Origin: Ignavibacteria bacterium | Lineage (GTDB): Bacteria > Bacteroidota > Ignavibacteria > UBA10030 | Assembly: GCA_016873805.1 (NCBI GenBank) | Contig: VGVZ01000003.1 | Location: 62,001 to 126,000, forward strand | DNA: 64,000 bases | Direction: 5' to 3' | In this document: positions 53,744 to 62,290 of the stretch, in pieces | Position numbering within the stretch: position 1 is the stretch's first letter | How the letters are laid out: each line of letters starts with the position of its first letter | Program-made: the position numbers and the translations under genes | The notes under the pieces: generated by a model | Told to the model about the DNA's origin: nothing | Seen by the model: only the letters and a program-made list of their open reading frames with translations | Database searches by the model: none

Positions 53744-56700
53744 ATGTCCAAAACAATTCATCGATTTCCTCTTGTGGCTGCCGTGCTCTGTTTGCTGCTC
53801 GCAGGATCGGTCTCGTTGAGTGCGAAGGACCCTGACAAGAGCGGTACCGAAAAGAAGCAGTCTCTTGCCAAAGGAGCCGCATACAATACGAAGTATGCCG
53901 TACTCAACATCAGCAATCTATCGACCTTTCACAGGTACGATGGATTGTCAAACCATTCTCCTGCGTCGGACAACGGCCTTTACTATCCCAAGTTCACCTC
54001 GTGGGCAATCTATGAGGATGGACTGATGTGGGGCGCCAAGGCCTACACCAACGCGGCAAAGACGAGTCCAGCACCGCTCAATCAATTGATACGCGTCGGC
54101 GGTTCTCACTACCGGTGCGGCACACAGGCCGGTCGGCTTATCGGAACCGGCGCCAGTGCGGTCGGGGACGACCCGAACGGTCCCCTCGTCCGTGCCTTCC
54201 GAATTCGCCGGGACTACTTCACAATGGACCCGGAGGAGCTTCGGAAAGATGCTGCGAACGTCTACGAAATACCGGTCATTCAGGTAACCGATGTGCTCAT
54301 GGCGGAAGTTCTGGCCCAGTACGAAAAGGATTGGAAAGACTGGCCGGTTGCCTACGGCGCACCATACATCGAGCGGAACGGAGTCCCGGGTTACCAGGCT
54401 CCGAAAGCGTTCAGCGCGGCCTTCAACGCTGATAGTCTCATCTCGGGCAATTATGATGAACCGGGAATCGCCGGCAGCGACCCAAATTCCCCTGCCGACC
54501 AGGTCATCTGGATGGTCTTCAACGACCTCAGCAGAGCGCTCACCACGGCTCTCAATGGTTCCGAGCCGATGGGTCTGGAAGTCCAGAAGACACTTTGGGG
54601 CTACAAGCGCTCCGACGCGTTGGGCAATCTCTACTTCCAACGATACAAACTCATCAATAAGGGTGGGGTTGATGTCAGCGGAACAGGAACGAAGGGCTTC
54701 TTCTGGCTCGACAGCATGTACGTCGCGCAATGGTCCGATCCCGATCTCGGCGGAGCAGGAGATGACCTGATCGGTTGCGACACCGTGCTCAGCGTGGGCT
54801 TCGTGTACAACGGTGTTCCAATCGACCTCGAGTATCAGAAATACCGTCTCCCGCCCCCATCCTCAGGCTATGACTTCCTCGCCGGCCCAATGGTGGCTTC
54901 ACCGGGAGGCAGAGCCGTGTTTGATATGAAATATCGGGATGGGTACAAGAATCTCGGCATGACGGGATTCTCCTGGTTCTCTGCCGGAGCGGCGATATCA
55001 GATCCTCCGTCCGCGTATGCGACCGGAACGATCAGGTGGTACAAGATGCTTCGGGGGTATGCTCCTGTCGATGGAGCTGACAGCTACTATCCCTGGCATC
55101 CTGCATATCTCCCGGCAGGTCCCTTCCCGCTTTCCGGAGATCCTGTGACCGGAAAAGGGTACGTTGACGGTTTGGGGACGACCTACTCGTTTGCCCCGGG
55201 CGATCGACGCTTGAACCTTGCGTCAGGACCATTCAATCTCGCCCCCGGCGACACGCAGGAAGTCACCGTCGGCGTGGTGGTTGGTCTCGGTTCCGACAGA
55301 ATCTCGAGCGTGGCAGTGTTGAAGTTCAACGATCGGTTCGCGCAGAATACGTTCGATGCTCTCTTCGCTGTCACGAAACCTCCGGTCGCACCGGATGTCA
55401 AGATTGCAGAGCTGGATGGCCAGGTGGTTCTGGAATGGGGCTCGAATCTCCAGCGAGTCAGCGACATCGAGACCCGGGTTGGGAATCCCGGTGCCTACAA
55501 GTTCGAAGGGTACAACGTCTACCAATTCCCGACCGCCGGATCGTCCTTGAAGGATGCGAAACGCCTTGCGACGTTCGATCTTCCGACCGATCCTGCCGTC
55601 GTTCTCGATGAGCAGTTCGACGCGAATTCTGGGCTTGTTCTCTTCAAGCCGGTTCAATTCGGAACGAATAGCGGAATCACGCGGTATTTCAAACTCGACA
55701 AAGACTACATCCGAGATCTCCCGAGGCTGTACAATGGCCAGGATTACTATGTTGCAGTCACGGCCTATGCAGTTGCTACGGTACCGGGATTTCTCCCGTC
55801 CGTGCTGGAATCAAGTCCGACGGTTCTGGCAGTCCGTCCGCAGGTTCCGTTCGGAAAGGTGCTTTCGATCGGGTCCGGTGATACTCTGAAGTTCACGAAG
55901 GTTGGAACCAGCGATGGTGTTGTTCGACCGATCGTGGTCAATCCGCTGGCCGGGACCGGCGATACGTACGAAGTGACGTTCCAGCCGATCGCAGGGAGTG
56001 CCAACACGAGCTGGACGCTGAAGAACAAGACGAAGAACACGACGCTTCTTTCCGGCGAGACCAATCAATCCGGGGACGGCAACTACAAGATGGTGGAAGG
56101 CGGTATCTTCCTGAAGGTTGAGGGACCACCACCCGGAATGAAAGACTGGTCCATTCCAAACGGTTCTCGGCGCTTCACCTGGGCAGATGGATGGACCGGC
56201 TTTGAAGGTTTCGAAGGGACCATCGGCTGGAACGAACCGGCATACTACTTTGGCAGTATTCCGGAAAAGACGGTCAAGGCGCATGAGTTGAAGAACGTTC
56301 TGATCAAGCTCGCCGAAGCACAGTCGCACACATCATCCAATCCGGCATCGGGAACTGGAAATCCGTATGGCGGCTGGGATGTCGACAATCCGGGCGCTGA
56401 TCCGAATTTCTCCTATGCTTACCGCTTCGTGAGAGGCGTTGCGGTTGGTGGTACTGCCGCGCGTCCGGAGTTTGCTCCATATATTATCAACAGAGCGAGC
56501 GGATATCCGTATCAGGATTACAAGCGAGGGGTGCCATTCTCCGCCTGGGATGTGGAAGCGAATCCGCCAGTGCGGCTTGCTGTCGCAATCCATGAAAACA
56601 ACGTCGCAGCTGGACTGGTCGATGGCAAATGGTGGCCGCCTGCGAATGGGACGGGTGTGACACAGTCAACGGTGCGTGATATGGTGTTCATTATGAATAC

Positions 56701-57241
56701 GCCATACACCGGTGCCACACCGGACCCCGCCATCACATCGAAGAACATGCTGACTCAAGGTTTGCCCATCATGTACTGGCTCGGCGTGAATCGCCGCGGC
56801 GGCGCAAATTTCTCCGCCGGCGATGAGTTCCTCATCCTCGCCAATCACGTCAACACGACGGCCACGGTATTCAACTATACGGTTCCTGCGCCGGCGACAT
56901 CAGCAGAGCATCAGATTGCCAGCGCGAATGAGCTCGGCGTGTTTCCGAATCCGTACTATGCCTCAAATCCCGCAGAGACGAACAGGTTCGGCAGATTCGT
57001 CACATTTAACAATTTGCCGAAGAAGGCGACAATCAGAATCTTCAACGTTGCCGGTCATATGGTCACGACACTCGAGAAGGACGACAACTCGCAATTCTTC
57101 CGGTGGAACCTGACCAACAGGTACAACTTCCCGGTGGCGAGCGGAATGTATGTTGCGTTCGTTGACATGCCGGAACTCGGCATCACGAAGATGCTGAAGC
57201 TGGCTATTATCCAAGAGCAAGAACTCCTGGATGTCTACTAG
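53744..57241 (+). CDS. Large secreted protein with T9SS type A C-terminal sorting domain (cassette B)
   Basis: 1165 residues from ATG at 53744, 7 bases after AAGGAG. Paralogue of the protein at 45160 with the same order: signal peptide, unknown N-terminal region (YAVLNISNLSTFHRYDGLSN), FN3-like region (PDVKIAELDGQVVLEWGSNL) and sorting domain from ~1063 (LGVFPNPYYASNP to LLDVY). Some patches are almost identical at DNA level to copy A and others differ. It lies 82 bases after its receptor and 39 before its PorV-like gene. Function unknown; probably surface-exposed partner of the receptor. Confidence 0.88.
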   Translation: MSKTIHRFPLVAAVLCLLLAGSVSLSAKDPDKSGTEKKQSLAKGAAYNTKYAVLNISNLSTFHRYDGLSNHSPASDNGLYYPKFTSWAIYEDGLMWGAKAYTNAAKTSPAPLNQLIRVGGSHYRCGTQAGRLIGTGASAVGDDPNGPLVRAFRIRRDYFTMDPEELRKDAANVYEIPVIQVTDVLMAEVLAQYEKDWKDWPVAYGAPYIERNGVPGYQAPKAFSAAFNADSLISGNYDEPGIAGSDPNSPADQVIWMVFNDLSRALTTALNGSEPMGLEVQKTLWGYKRSDALGNLYFQRYKLINKGGVDVSGTGTKGFFWLDSMYVAQWSDPDLGGAGDDLIGCDTVLSVGFVYNGVPIDLEYQKYRLPPPSSGYDFLAGPMVASPGGRAVFDMKYRDGYKNLGMTGFSWFSAGAAISDPPSAYATGTIRWYKMLRGYAPVDGADSYYPWHPAYLPAGPFPLSGDPVTGKGYVDGLGTTYSFAPGDRRLNLASGPFNLAPGDTQEVTVGVVVGLGSDRISSVAVLKFNDRFAQNTFDALFAVTKPPVAPDVKIAELDGQVVLEWGSNLQRVSDIETRVGNPGAYKFEGYNVYQFPTAGSSLKDAKRLATFDLPTDPAVVLDEQFDANSGLVLFKPVQFGTNSGITRYFKLDKDYIRDLPRLYNGQDYYVAVTAYAVATVPGFLPSVLESSPTVLAVRPQVPFGKVLSIGSGDTLKFTKVGTSDGVVRPIVVNPLAGTGDTYEVTFQPIAGSANTSWTLKNKTKNTTLLSGETNQSGDGNYKMVEGGIFLKVEGPPPGMKDWSIPNGSRRFTWADGWTGFEGFEGTIGWNEPAYYFGSIPEKTVKAHELKNVLIKLAEAQSHTSSNPASGTGNPYGGWDVDNPGADPNFSYAYRFVRGVAVGGTAARPEFAPYIINRASGYPYQDYKRGVPFSAWDVEANPPVRLAVAIHENNVAAGLVDGKWWPPANGTGVTQSTVRDMVFIMNTPYTGATPDPAITSKNMLTQGLPIMYWLGVNRRGGANFSAGDEFLILANHVNTTATVFNYTVPAPATSAEHQIASANELGVFPNPYYASNPAETNRFGRFVTFNNLPKKATIRIFNVAGHMVTTLEKDDNSQFFRWNLTNRYNFPVASGMYVAFVDMPELGITKMLKLAIIQEQELLDVY
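56687..56775. repeat. 89-bp exact repeat, copy in cassette B
   Basis: Identical to 48085-48173. A second nearly identical patch pairs 47586-47697 with 56176-56287 (about five differences in 112 bases). Confidence 0.85.
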
Positions 57242-57280
57242 TCATTCTCACATCCAAAGAATGAACAAGGAGAAATTGAA

Positions 57281-58327
57281 ATGAATAACAGGTTTCTTAA
57301 TTATCTTGCGGTGGCCTGTCTGATTCTCGCTCTTGGCATTCAAACCGGCGAAGCGCAGAATAAGAGGATAGGGACAGCCGCAGCATCGGAACTGCTTGTT
57401 CCCATCGGTGCCCGTGATTTTGCCATGGGAGGTGCATCAATCTCCACGGCAAAAGGTGTCGAGGCGATTCACTGGAATCCGGCGGGGCTGGGCCGAATCG
57501 GCTATTCCGCCGAGGGAATGTTCTCGACGATGAGCTACATCGGTGATATCGGTGTGAACTACGGCGCCGTTGGTGCACACTTCAGCGGTATCGGAAGTAT
57601 CGGCATCAGCGTCAAAACTCTGGATTTCGGTGATATCAAGCTCACAACGCATGACGATCCGGAAGGAAAGGGTGGACGTCTGTTTTCACCGACCTACGCA
57701 ACCATCGGCTTCACGTATGCTCGCGATCTCACCGACGCGATCTCGGTCGGGACCTCCGTGAAGGTCATCTCCGAGCAAATCGACCGCGTCTCAGCAACCG
57801 GATTCGCGATTGATTTCGGCGTTCAATATACAGGTCTCGCCGGTGTCCGGGGTCTGGGCGTCGGAGTTGCCGTGAAGAACATCGGACCGCAGATGAAGTT
57901 CGACGGACCGGGTCTTCTCCGCAGTGGGACGGCGAGCGGCGAGCGCCGACCCGAACAGAAATACGTGATCGATGCCGCGTCATTCGAACTCCCTTCACTG
58001 ATTGAGATCGGATTGTCCTACGGCGGCGCTTTCGAGGACAACCTGAAGTATTCGATGAACAGCTCGTTCACGAACAATAACCTGTACTACGACGAGTACC
58101 GACTTGGAGGGGAAGTCGGATACACGATCGAAGATCTGTCACTGTTCGGTCGCGCCGGTATGGCGATGACGCCACAAGCAGAGGAAAAGGAGAATATTTT
58201 CGGACCGACATTCGGTTTTGGTATTCACTATACCATGACCGGCATGAGTGTCTCCCTTGACTTTGCGTATCGGCAGGTCGAATTCTTCGACGCCAACCAG
58301 GTGATCTCGGTGAAGATCGGGTTCTAG
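57281..58327 (+). CDS. PorV/PorQ-family outer-membrane protein (cassette B)
   Basis: 348 residues after AAGGAG. Paralogue of the protein at 48683: signal peptide ending GEAQ, RIGTAAASELLVPIGARDFA, EAIHWNPAGLGRI and a final barrel strand NQVISVKIGF. The repeated-barrel glycine pattern and final aromatic residue are typical of outer-membrane proteins. Last gene of cassette B; two hairpins follow. Confidence 0.87.
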   Translation: MNNRFLNYLAVACLILALGIQTGEAQNKRIGTAAASELLVPIGARDFAMGGASISTAKGVEAIHWNPAGLGRIGYSAEGMFSTMSYIGDIGVNYGAVGAHFSGIGSIGISVKTLDFGDIKLTTHDDPEGKGGRLFSPTYATIGFTYARDLTDAISVGTSVKVISEQIDRVSATGFAIDFGVQYTGLAGVRGLGVGVAVKNIGPQMKFDGPGLLRSGTASGERRPEQKYVIDAASFELPSLIEIGLSYGGAFEDNLKYSMNSSFTNNNLYYDEYRLGGEVGYTIEDLSLFGRAGMAMTPQAEEKENIFGPTFGFGIHYTMTGMSVSLDFAYRQVEFFDANQVISVKIGF

Positions 58328-58340
58328 TACCCTGATCATC

Positions 58341-58372
58341 CCTCTCCATCGATGCTGTTTCGTGTGGAGAGG
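58341..58372 (+). other. Stem-loop after cassette B
   Basis: CCTCTCCA (58341-58348) pairs with TGGAGAGG (58365-58372), with an outer CCTGA/TCAGG extension. No T-run, so it may stabilise the 3' end upstream of the terminator at 58396. Confidence 0.55.
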
Positions 58373-58395
58373 TCGTCAGGATGAATGAGGTACAG

Positions 58396-58430
58396 AGAGG
58401 CTGTCCGGATGTCTTGGACAGCCTCTTTCT
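58396..58430 (+). terminator. Intrinsic terminator after cassette B
   Basis: AGAGGCTGTCC (58396-58406) pairs perfectly with GGACAGCCTCT (58416-58426), followed by TTTCTTT. It lies 70 bases after the PorV-like stop. It also shows that the frame opening at 58381 is not the start of the next gene. Confidence 0.88.
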
Positions 58431-58542
58431 TTACAACCCGTGTGGCAATTCTGGGAAAAGAACGTTACACTATCTCACGATGTCTCCCAACGCTTTCCTC
58501 CCATGCATTGAGCTCAATCTCATCAATCAATTCGATGGACGT

Positions 58543-60897
58543 ATGATTCGCACTCTGTTTCTCTCGTTGTCACTCTTTTTTTTCACCCTGTCACCGTCAC
58601 TCCGCGCACAGTCTGTTGGTCCTCAGCAGGAGTCGCATGATTTCTACTCCCTGGGCCTAGAACTCTCGAGCACGCTGAATGTGTTGATGATTTCCCTGCA
58701 ACCGGGCTACGAGGATTTCTCTGCTCTGGCCTATTTCAAAATGGGGCGGGGAGCGAAAGTCATGAGTGCGTACGTTACGAACGGGGAGGCGGGGAACAGC
58801 GATGCCGGCTATGAGTATCCGAGCATCCTTGCCGCCACTCGGAGGCAGGAAGCGTCTCACGCATTGAAAACATTAGGGATTGAGCACAATTTCCTCGCGT
58901 TTGTCGGAATTGAAGCTGTTCACGATTCGGCGCGTCTGGAGACCTTGTGGCCCGCCGACTCCCTCCGGATGAAACTTGCCCGATTGATATCGGGATTCAA
59001 ACCGGATCTCCTCATTCTAACCGGAGACTATGAACTCGGGAACTCCAGCATCAGGTGGAAGACGGTGCGCCGCGTCCTGCTCGAAGCGGTCTCGAGCCTC
59101 CAGCCGCCAAAGCAAACTTCAGCATTACGGTCCGCAATACCACAATTCCCCTATTGGTCAGTGGGACGCGTTGTCTGTGATGACGGTCAGGCACGAGGCG
59201 TGAAAATCCCGGTTGGTGCTAGACATCTAAGATCAAACAAGACGTATGAGGAAATCGCTGAGACGGCGGCCGGGCACTATGCCTCGCTGCGCTTTCAGCG
59301 CGCGATGTGGAATGTGAATTCCTCGCGGACTTACTCCGTCATCTCTCCAAAGAACTCACCCGCCCTCAGCGCGATGGATCAAGGGCTGTCGCCCAAGCTC
59401 TCTCAGACCTACGAATCACTTGGCTCTCGTATCAAGTCGCTTGCCGCGACACTCCAGAAGATCCCGAAAGGGAGAAGCGTGCCGAAGTCTGAACGAGCGG
59501 CGCTGCTGAAGAGTATTGTGGCCCTCATTGACGAAGTCGATTCTGCTCTCTCCAATGTGAACCAGCTGAGCGCGGCCGAACGGAAAACGATTCTCGGTTG
59601 GAAAGGAGATCTGGAAGCCCTGCGGGCTGCCCTGCTTGGCGTTTCCTTGCGCTACTCTCTGAGCGAGCGCATTCTCACAAACGTCCAGTTGACGTACCTG
59701 ATGATCGACTCGATCAGCGGTCTTTCGAGGAGCGGGACAACCGAGATCTTTTTTCCCGGAGTGGATCATGGGTGGATTGTCAATGAGTGGACCGAAAAAC
59801 GACTCCCGCTTGAGGTCGGGACTGCGTATCGCCTGCTTTCTCCCAAGAGCGTCGTCTACAATCATCCCGATCATCAGTTTGGTACTCAAAACCCGTCGCT
59901 GGAGAATCCTTTCCTCTTTTTCATCATCCATCGTTCAGCGGCGAGAGAATCGACATTTGTCTATCGATCGGCGGTGGACATCAAGTTTGCGCCGCGCTTC
60001 AACGTGGAAGTGCTGAGGCCAATCGTCTACGCGGTCGACTCGGAGGTCGTGCCAGTCCGATTGACCAACAACTCTCGTGACGGCGTCTTCGATGAATACG
60101 GAGTGAGCGAACCGAATGCGAGTTCGAACAAAGTGGCCTTCCGGCTATCGAACAAAGGTGACTCGCGCCTGGATACGCTGTTCCTGACCTGGAAAGAACT
60201 GCCCGAGGAGGGATCTCACATCATCCCGATCAAGATCAAGGATGAATCGGTTGGGGGTATTGTCGTCCGGCGATTTGAGGTTGCCACCGGAGACGCGAAG
60301 AACGTCGGACTCATGAGCCCTTACGAGAGTGGTCCCACCGAGGAGACTCTCCGGCGTCTCAAGCTCAGAATTCGGCGAATCTCGCTGGCATCGGAATCGC
60401 TCGCAGATATCCCTGATCTCGATGTCCTCATCGTCGATCATCGCGCCTTGACGTTTCGGCAGATTTCTCCAGAACAACGACGCTCGATCGAGAACAGGGT
60501 GCGAAGCGGTCTCCATCTCGTCGTCCTCACGCAAGATGCCTCGGTGTGGAACCGGTCACCGTTGGTCGATGGAATATCGCTCCTGCGCGTTGAAGGGAAC
60601 GATGAAAAAACCGAGGTGGCGTATGAGCCCGACCATCCCTTCATGATGCGTCCAAACAAGCTGACCGACGAAGACTGGAATAATTGGATTTATGAACGGA
60701 CGCTGAACGGTGTGGATGTCCGAAGTCTCGACGGCGCCCTGACCGCGGTTGCCCGCAGTTCGGAAGGCAATCCTTACATCCTGACGAAGGGTTTCGGCTC
60801 AGGAAAAGTCACCTATGTCAATCTCTCTCTCCATCATCAGTTCATCAATATTCATGATGGTGCGATGAGAATTCTCGCGAATGTGATTTTCAACTAA
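58543..60897 (+). CDS. Exported PIG-L/LmbE-fold protein with lost catalytic motif
   Basis: 784 residues from ATG at 58543, which begins a clear signal peptide (MIRTLFLSLSLFFFTLSPSL-RAQ); the open frame reaches 58381 but contains a terminator there. Residues ~45-190 align with PIG-L zinc deacetylases in pattern (VLMISLQPGYEDFSALAYF, then KVMSAYVTNGEAGNSDAGYE). The zinc motif AHPDDE is replaced by LQPGYED, and the HPDH motif expected after LLILTGDY is absent, so it should not be an active deacetylase. The remaining ~550 residues include a beta-sandwich-like part and a C-terminal segment ending with a GATase-like VTYVNLSLHHQF. Function unknown; likely periplasmic or outer-membrane associated. 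Confidence 0.7.
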   Translation: MIRTLFLSLSLFFFTLSPSLRAQSVGPQQESHDFYSLGLELSSTLNVLMISLQPGYEDFSALAYFKMGRGAKVMSAYVTNGEAGNSDAGYEYPSILAATRRQEASHALKTLGIEHNFLAFVGIEAVHDSARLETLWPADSLRMKLARLISGFKPDLLILTGDYELGNSSIRWKTVRRVLLEAVSSLQPPKQTSALRSAIPQFPYWSVGRVVCDDGQARGVKIPVGARHLRSNKTYEEIAETAAGHYASLRFQRAMWNVNSSRTYSVISPKNSPALSAMDQGLSPKLSQTYESLGSRIKSLAATLQKIPKGRSVPKSERAALLKSIVALIDEVDSALSNVNQLSAAERKTILGWKGDLEALRAALLGVSLRYSLSERILTNVQLTYLMIDSISGLSRSGTTEIFFPGVDHGWIVNEWTEKRLPLEVGTAYRLLSPKSVVYNHPDHQFGTQNPSLENPFLFFIIHRSAARESTFVYRSAVDIKFAPRFNVEVLRPIVYAVDSEVVPVRLTNNSRDGVFDEYGVSEPNASSNKVAFRLSNKGDSRLDTLFLTWKELPEEGSHIIPIKIKDESVGGIVVRRFEVATGDAKNVGLMSPYESGPTEETLRRLKLRIRRISLASESLADIPDLDVLIVDHRALTFRQISPEQRRSIENRVRSGLHLVVLTQDASVWNRSPLVDGISLLRVEGNDEKTEVAYEPDHPFMMRPNKLTDEDWNNWIYERTLNGVDVRSLDGALTAVARSSEGNPYILTKGFGSGKVTYVNLSLHHQFINIHDGAMRILANVIFN

Positions 60898-60919
60898 GCA
60901 TACTCAAAGGATCACGATC

Positions 60920-62290
60920 ATGCGAACGCACGCACTCCTTGCTCTCATCCTCACCGTCGCTCTTGCGGGCTCGCTCGAGGCGCAACGCCTCGAACCGTCG
61001 GCCTCGTTTGTCGCAAGTGTCGATCTGTCCCGATTCAGGTACGATGAGACAAAGACGTACATCGAAATCTACTATGGATTCTATCCTCGTCTCATCACAT
61101 ATGGATTCATGAATGGACAGTATGAGGGTGCAATCTTTCTGACGACGAAGATGACGAACAAGGAGACCGGCGAGAGAGTCATCGACAACACATCGGTCAT
61201 ACCGCTCTCGGTACGAGATACGTCAGCCGGAGCGAACAGAAATCTCCTGGTGTCACAGTCGGGATACGCGATCCCGTTTGGCGAGTATTCACTGGAAGTT
61301 GTTGTCGTCGATTCGATTGCGCCGGCTCGGAGAGACTCTGTCACGCTGGATGTCGTTGCCCGTGCGAATGGAGGAGGAATGTGGGCGAGCGATCCGGAGC
61401 TCTGTTCCCAGATTGTCGCTTCGACCAACACGGGAGATCCGTTCTACAAGAACTCGCTTGAAGTCGTGCCCAACCCCACATTGGTGTACGGGGTCATGAC
61501 GTACCCGGTTCTCTTCTACTATTACGAGTTGTATGGTGTCCCCAGCGACAGGAACCTGAAGCTAAAAGCGTCCATCGTGGATGGCACGGGAAAGGTTGTA
61601 CGCGAAGCCGAAAAAGAGAAAACGTACGGCGCGAGCAACGTCGTTGAAGTGGGAACGATGAATGTGTCGGCCCTTGAGTCGGGGAAGTACATCTTCCGGT
61701 GCACGATTCAGGATGCGGCGGGAGAAGTGCGGACAACCTCCGAGAAGGCGTTTTTCGTCTTCAATCCCCACATCAGAACTGTGGCCGTGACCGATGCGGC
61801 TGTCATCGAGACCCAGCTCGCCGGCTTGAGTTCTGATGAGCTCGCCGATGAATTCCGGAAATGTCAGTATATCGCCACCGATCAGCATGTAAAGCTCTTT
61901 GCGCAGCTCACCAAGTCCGATGCCCAGAAGCAGTTCCTCGCTCAATTCTGGGTCGACGCGGAAAAGGGTATCCAGGGCAAGCCGCCCATCAAGCGTCACC
62001 TTTATCTCCAGCGGGTCGCGGTGGCGCAACAGCGATTCAGTGCATTCTCGAAAGAAGGTTGGCGGACGGATCGAGGCCGAGTGCTCATTCTCTTCGGTGA
62101 ACCAGACCAGATCGACAGATTCCCGAGCTCCGAATCTGCTAAACCTCATGAGATCTGGAACTACTACCAGTTGGAGAACGGAGTGGAATTCGTCTTTGTC
62201 GATCGCTCGGGATTCGGTGAATATGTCCAGGTCCATTCCTCCAAGAGAGGCGAATTGCGGGACGAGCAATGGCAGCGTTACTTGTACTAA
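60920..62290 (+). CDS. GWxTD domain-containing protein
   Basis: 456 residues after AAAGGA. A signal peptide (residues 1-20, ending GSLEAQ) precedes a beta-rich N-terminal half (residues ~25-290). The C-terminal GWxTD domain is near residues 360-456, with GWRTDRGRVLILFGEPDQID and IWNYYQLENGVEFVFVDRSG. GWxTD proteins are typical of FCB-group genomes, exported and without a settled function. It lies 22 bases after the PIG-L-fold gene and overlaps the next start by 22 bases, so the three form an operon. Confidence 0.87.
   Translation: MRTHALLALILTVALAGSLEAQRLEPSASFVASVDLSRFRYDETKTYIEIYYGFYPRLITYGFMNGQYEGAIFLTTKMTNKETGERVIDNTSVIPLSVRDTSAGANRNLLVSQSGYAIPFGEYSLEVVVVDSIAPARRDSVTLDVVARANGGGMWASDPELCSQIVASTNTGDPFYKNSLEVVPNPTLVYGVMTYPVLFYYYELYGVPSDRNLKLKASIVDGTGKVVREAEKEKTYGASNVVEVGTMNVSALESGKYIFRCTIQDAAGEVRTTSEKAFFVFNPHIRTVAVTDAAVIETQLAGLSSDELADEFRKCQYIATDQHVKLFAQLTKSDAQKQFLAQFWVDAEKGIQGKPPIKRHLYLQRVAVAQQRFSAFSKEGWRTDRGRVLILFGEPDQIDRFPSSESAKPHEIWNYYQLENGVEFVFVDRSGFGEYVQVHSSKRGELRDEQWQRYLY

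Noticed and set aside
58381-58542. Upstream extension of the PIG-L-like gene
   Set aside because: It contains an intrinsic terminator, and the signal peptide starts only at 58543.
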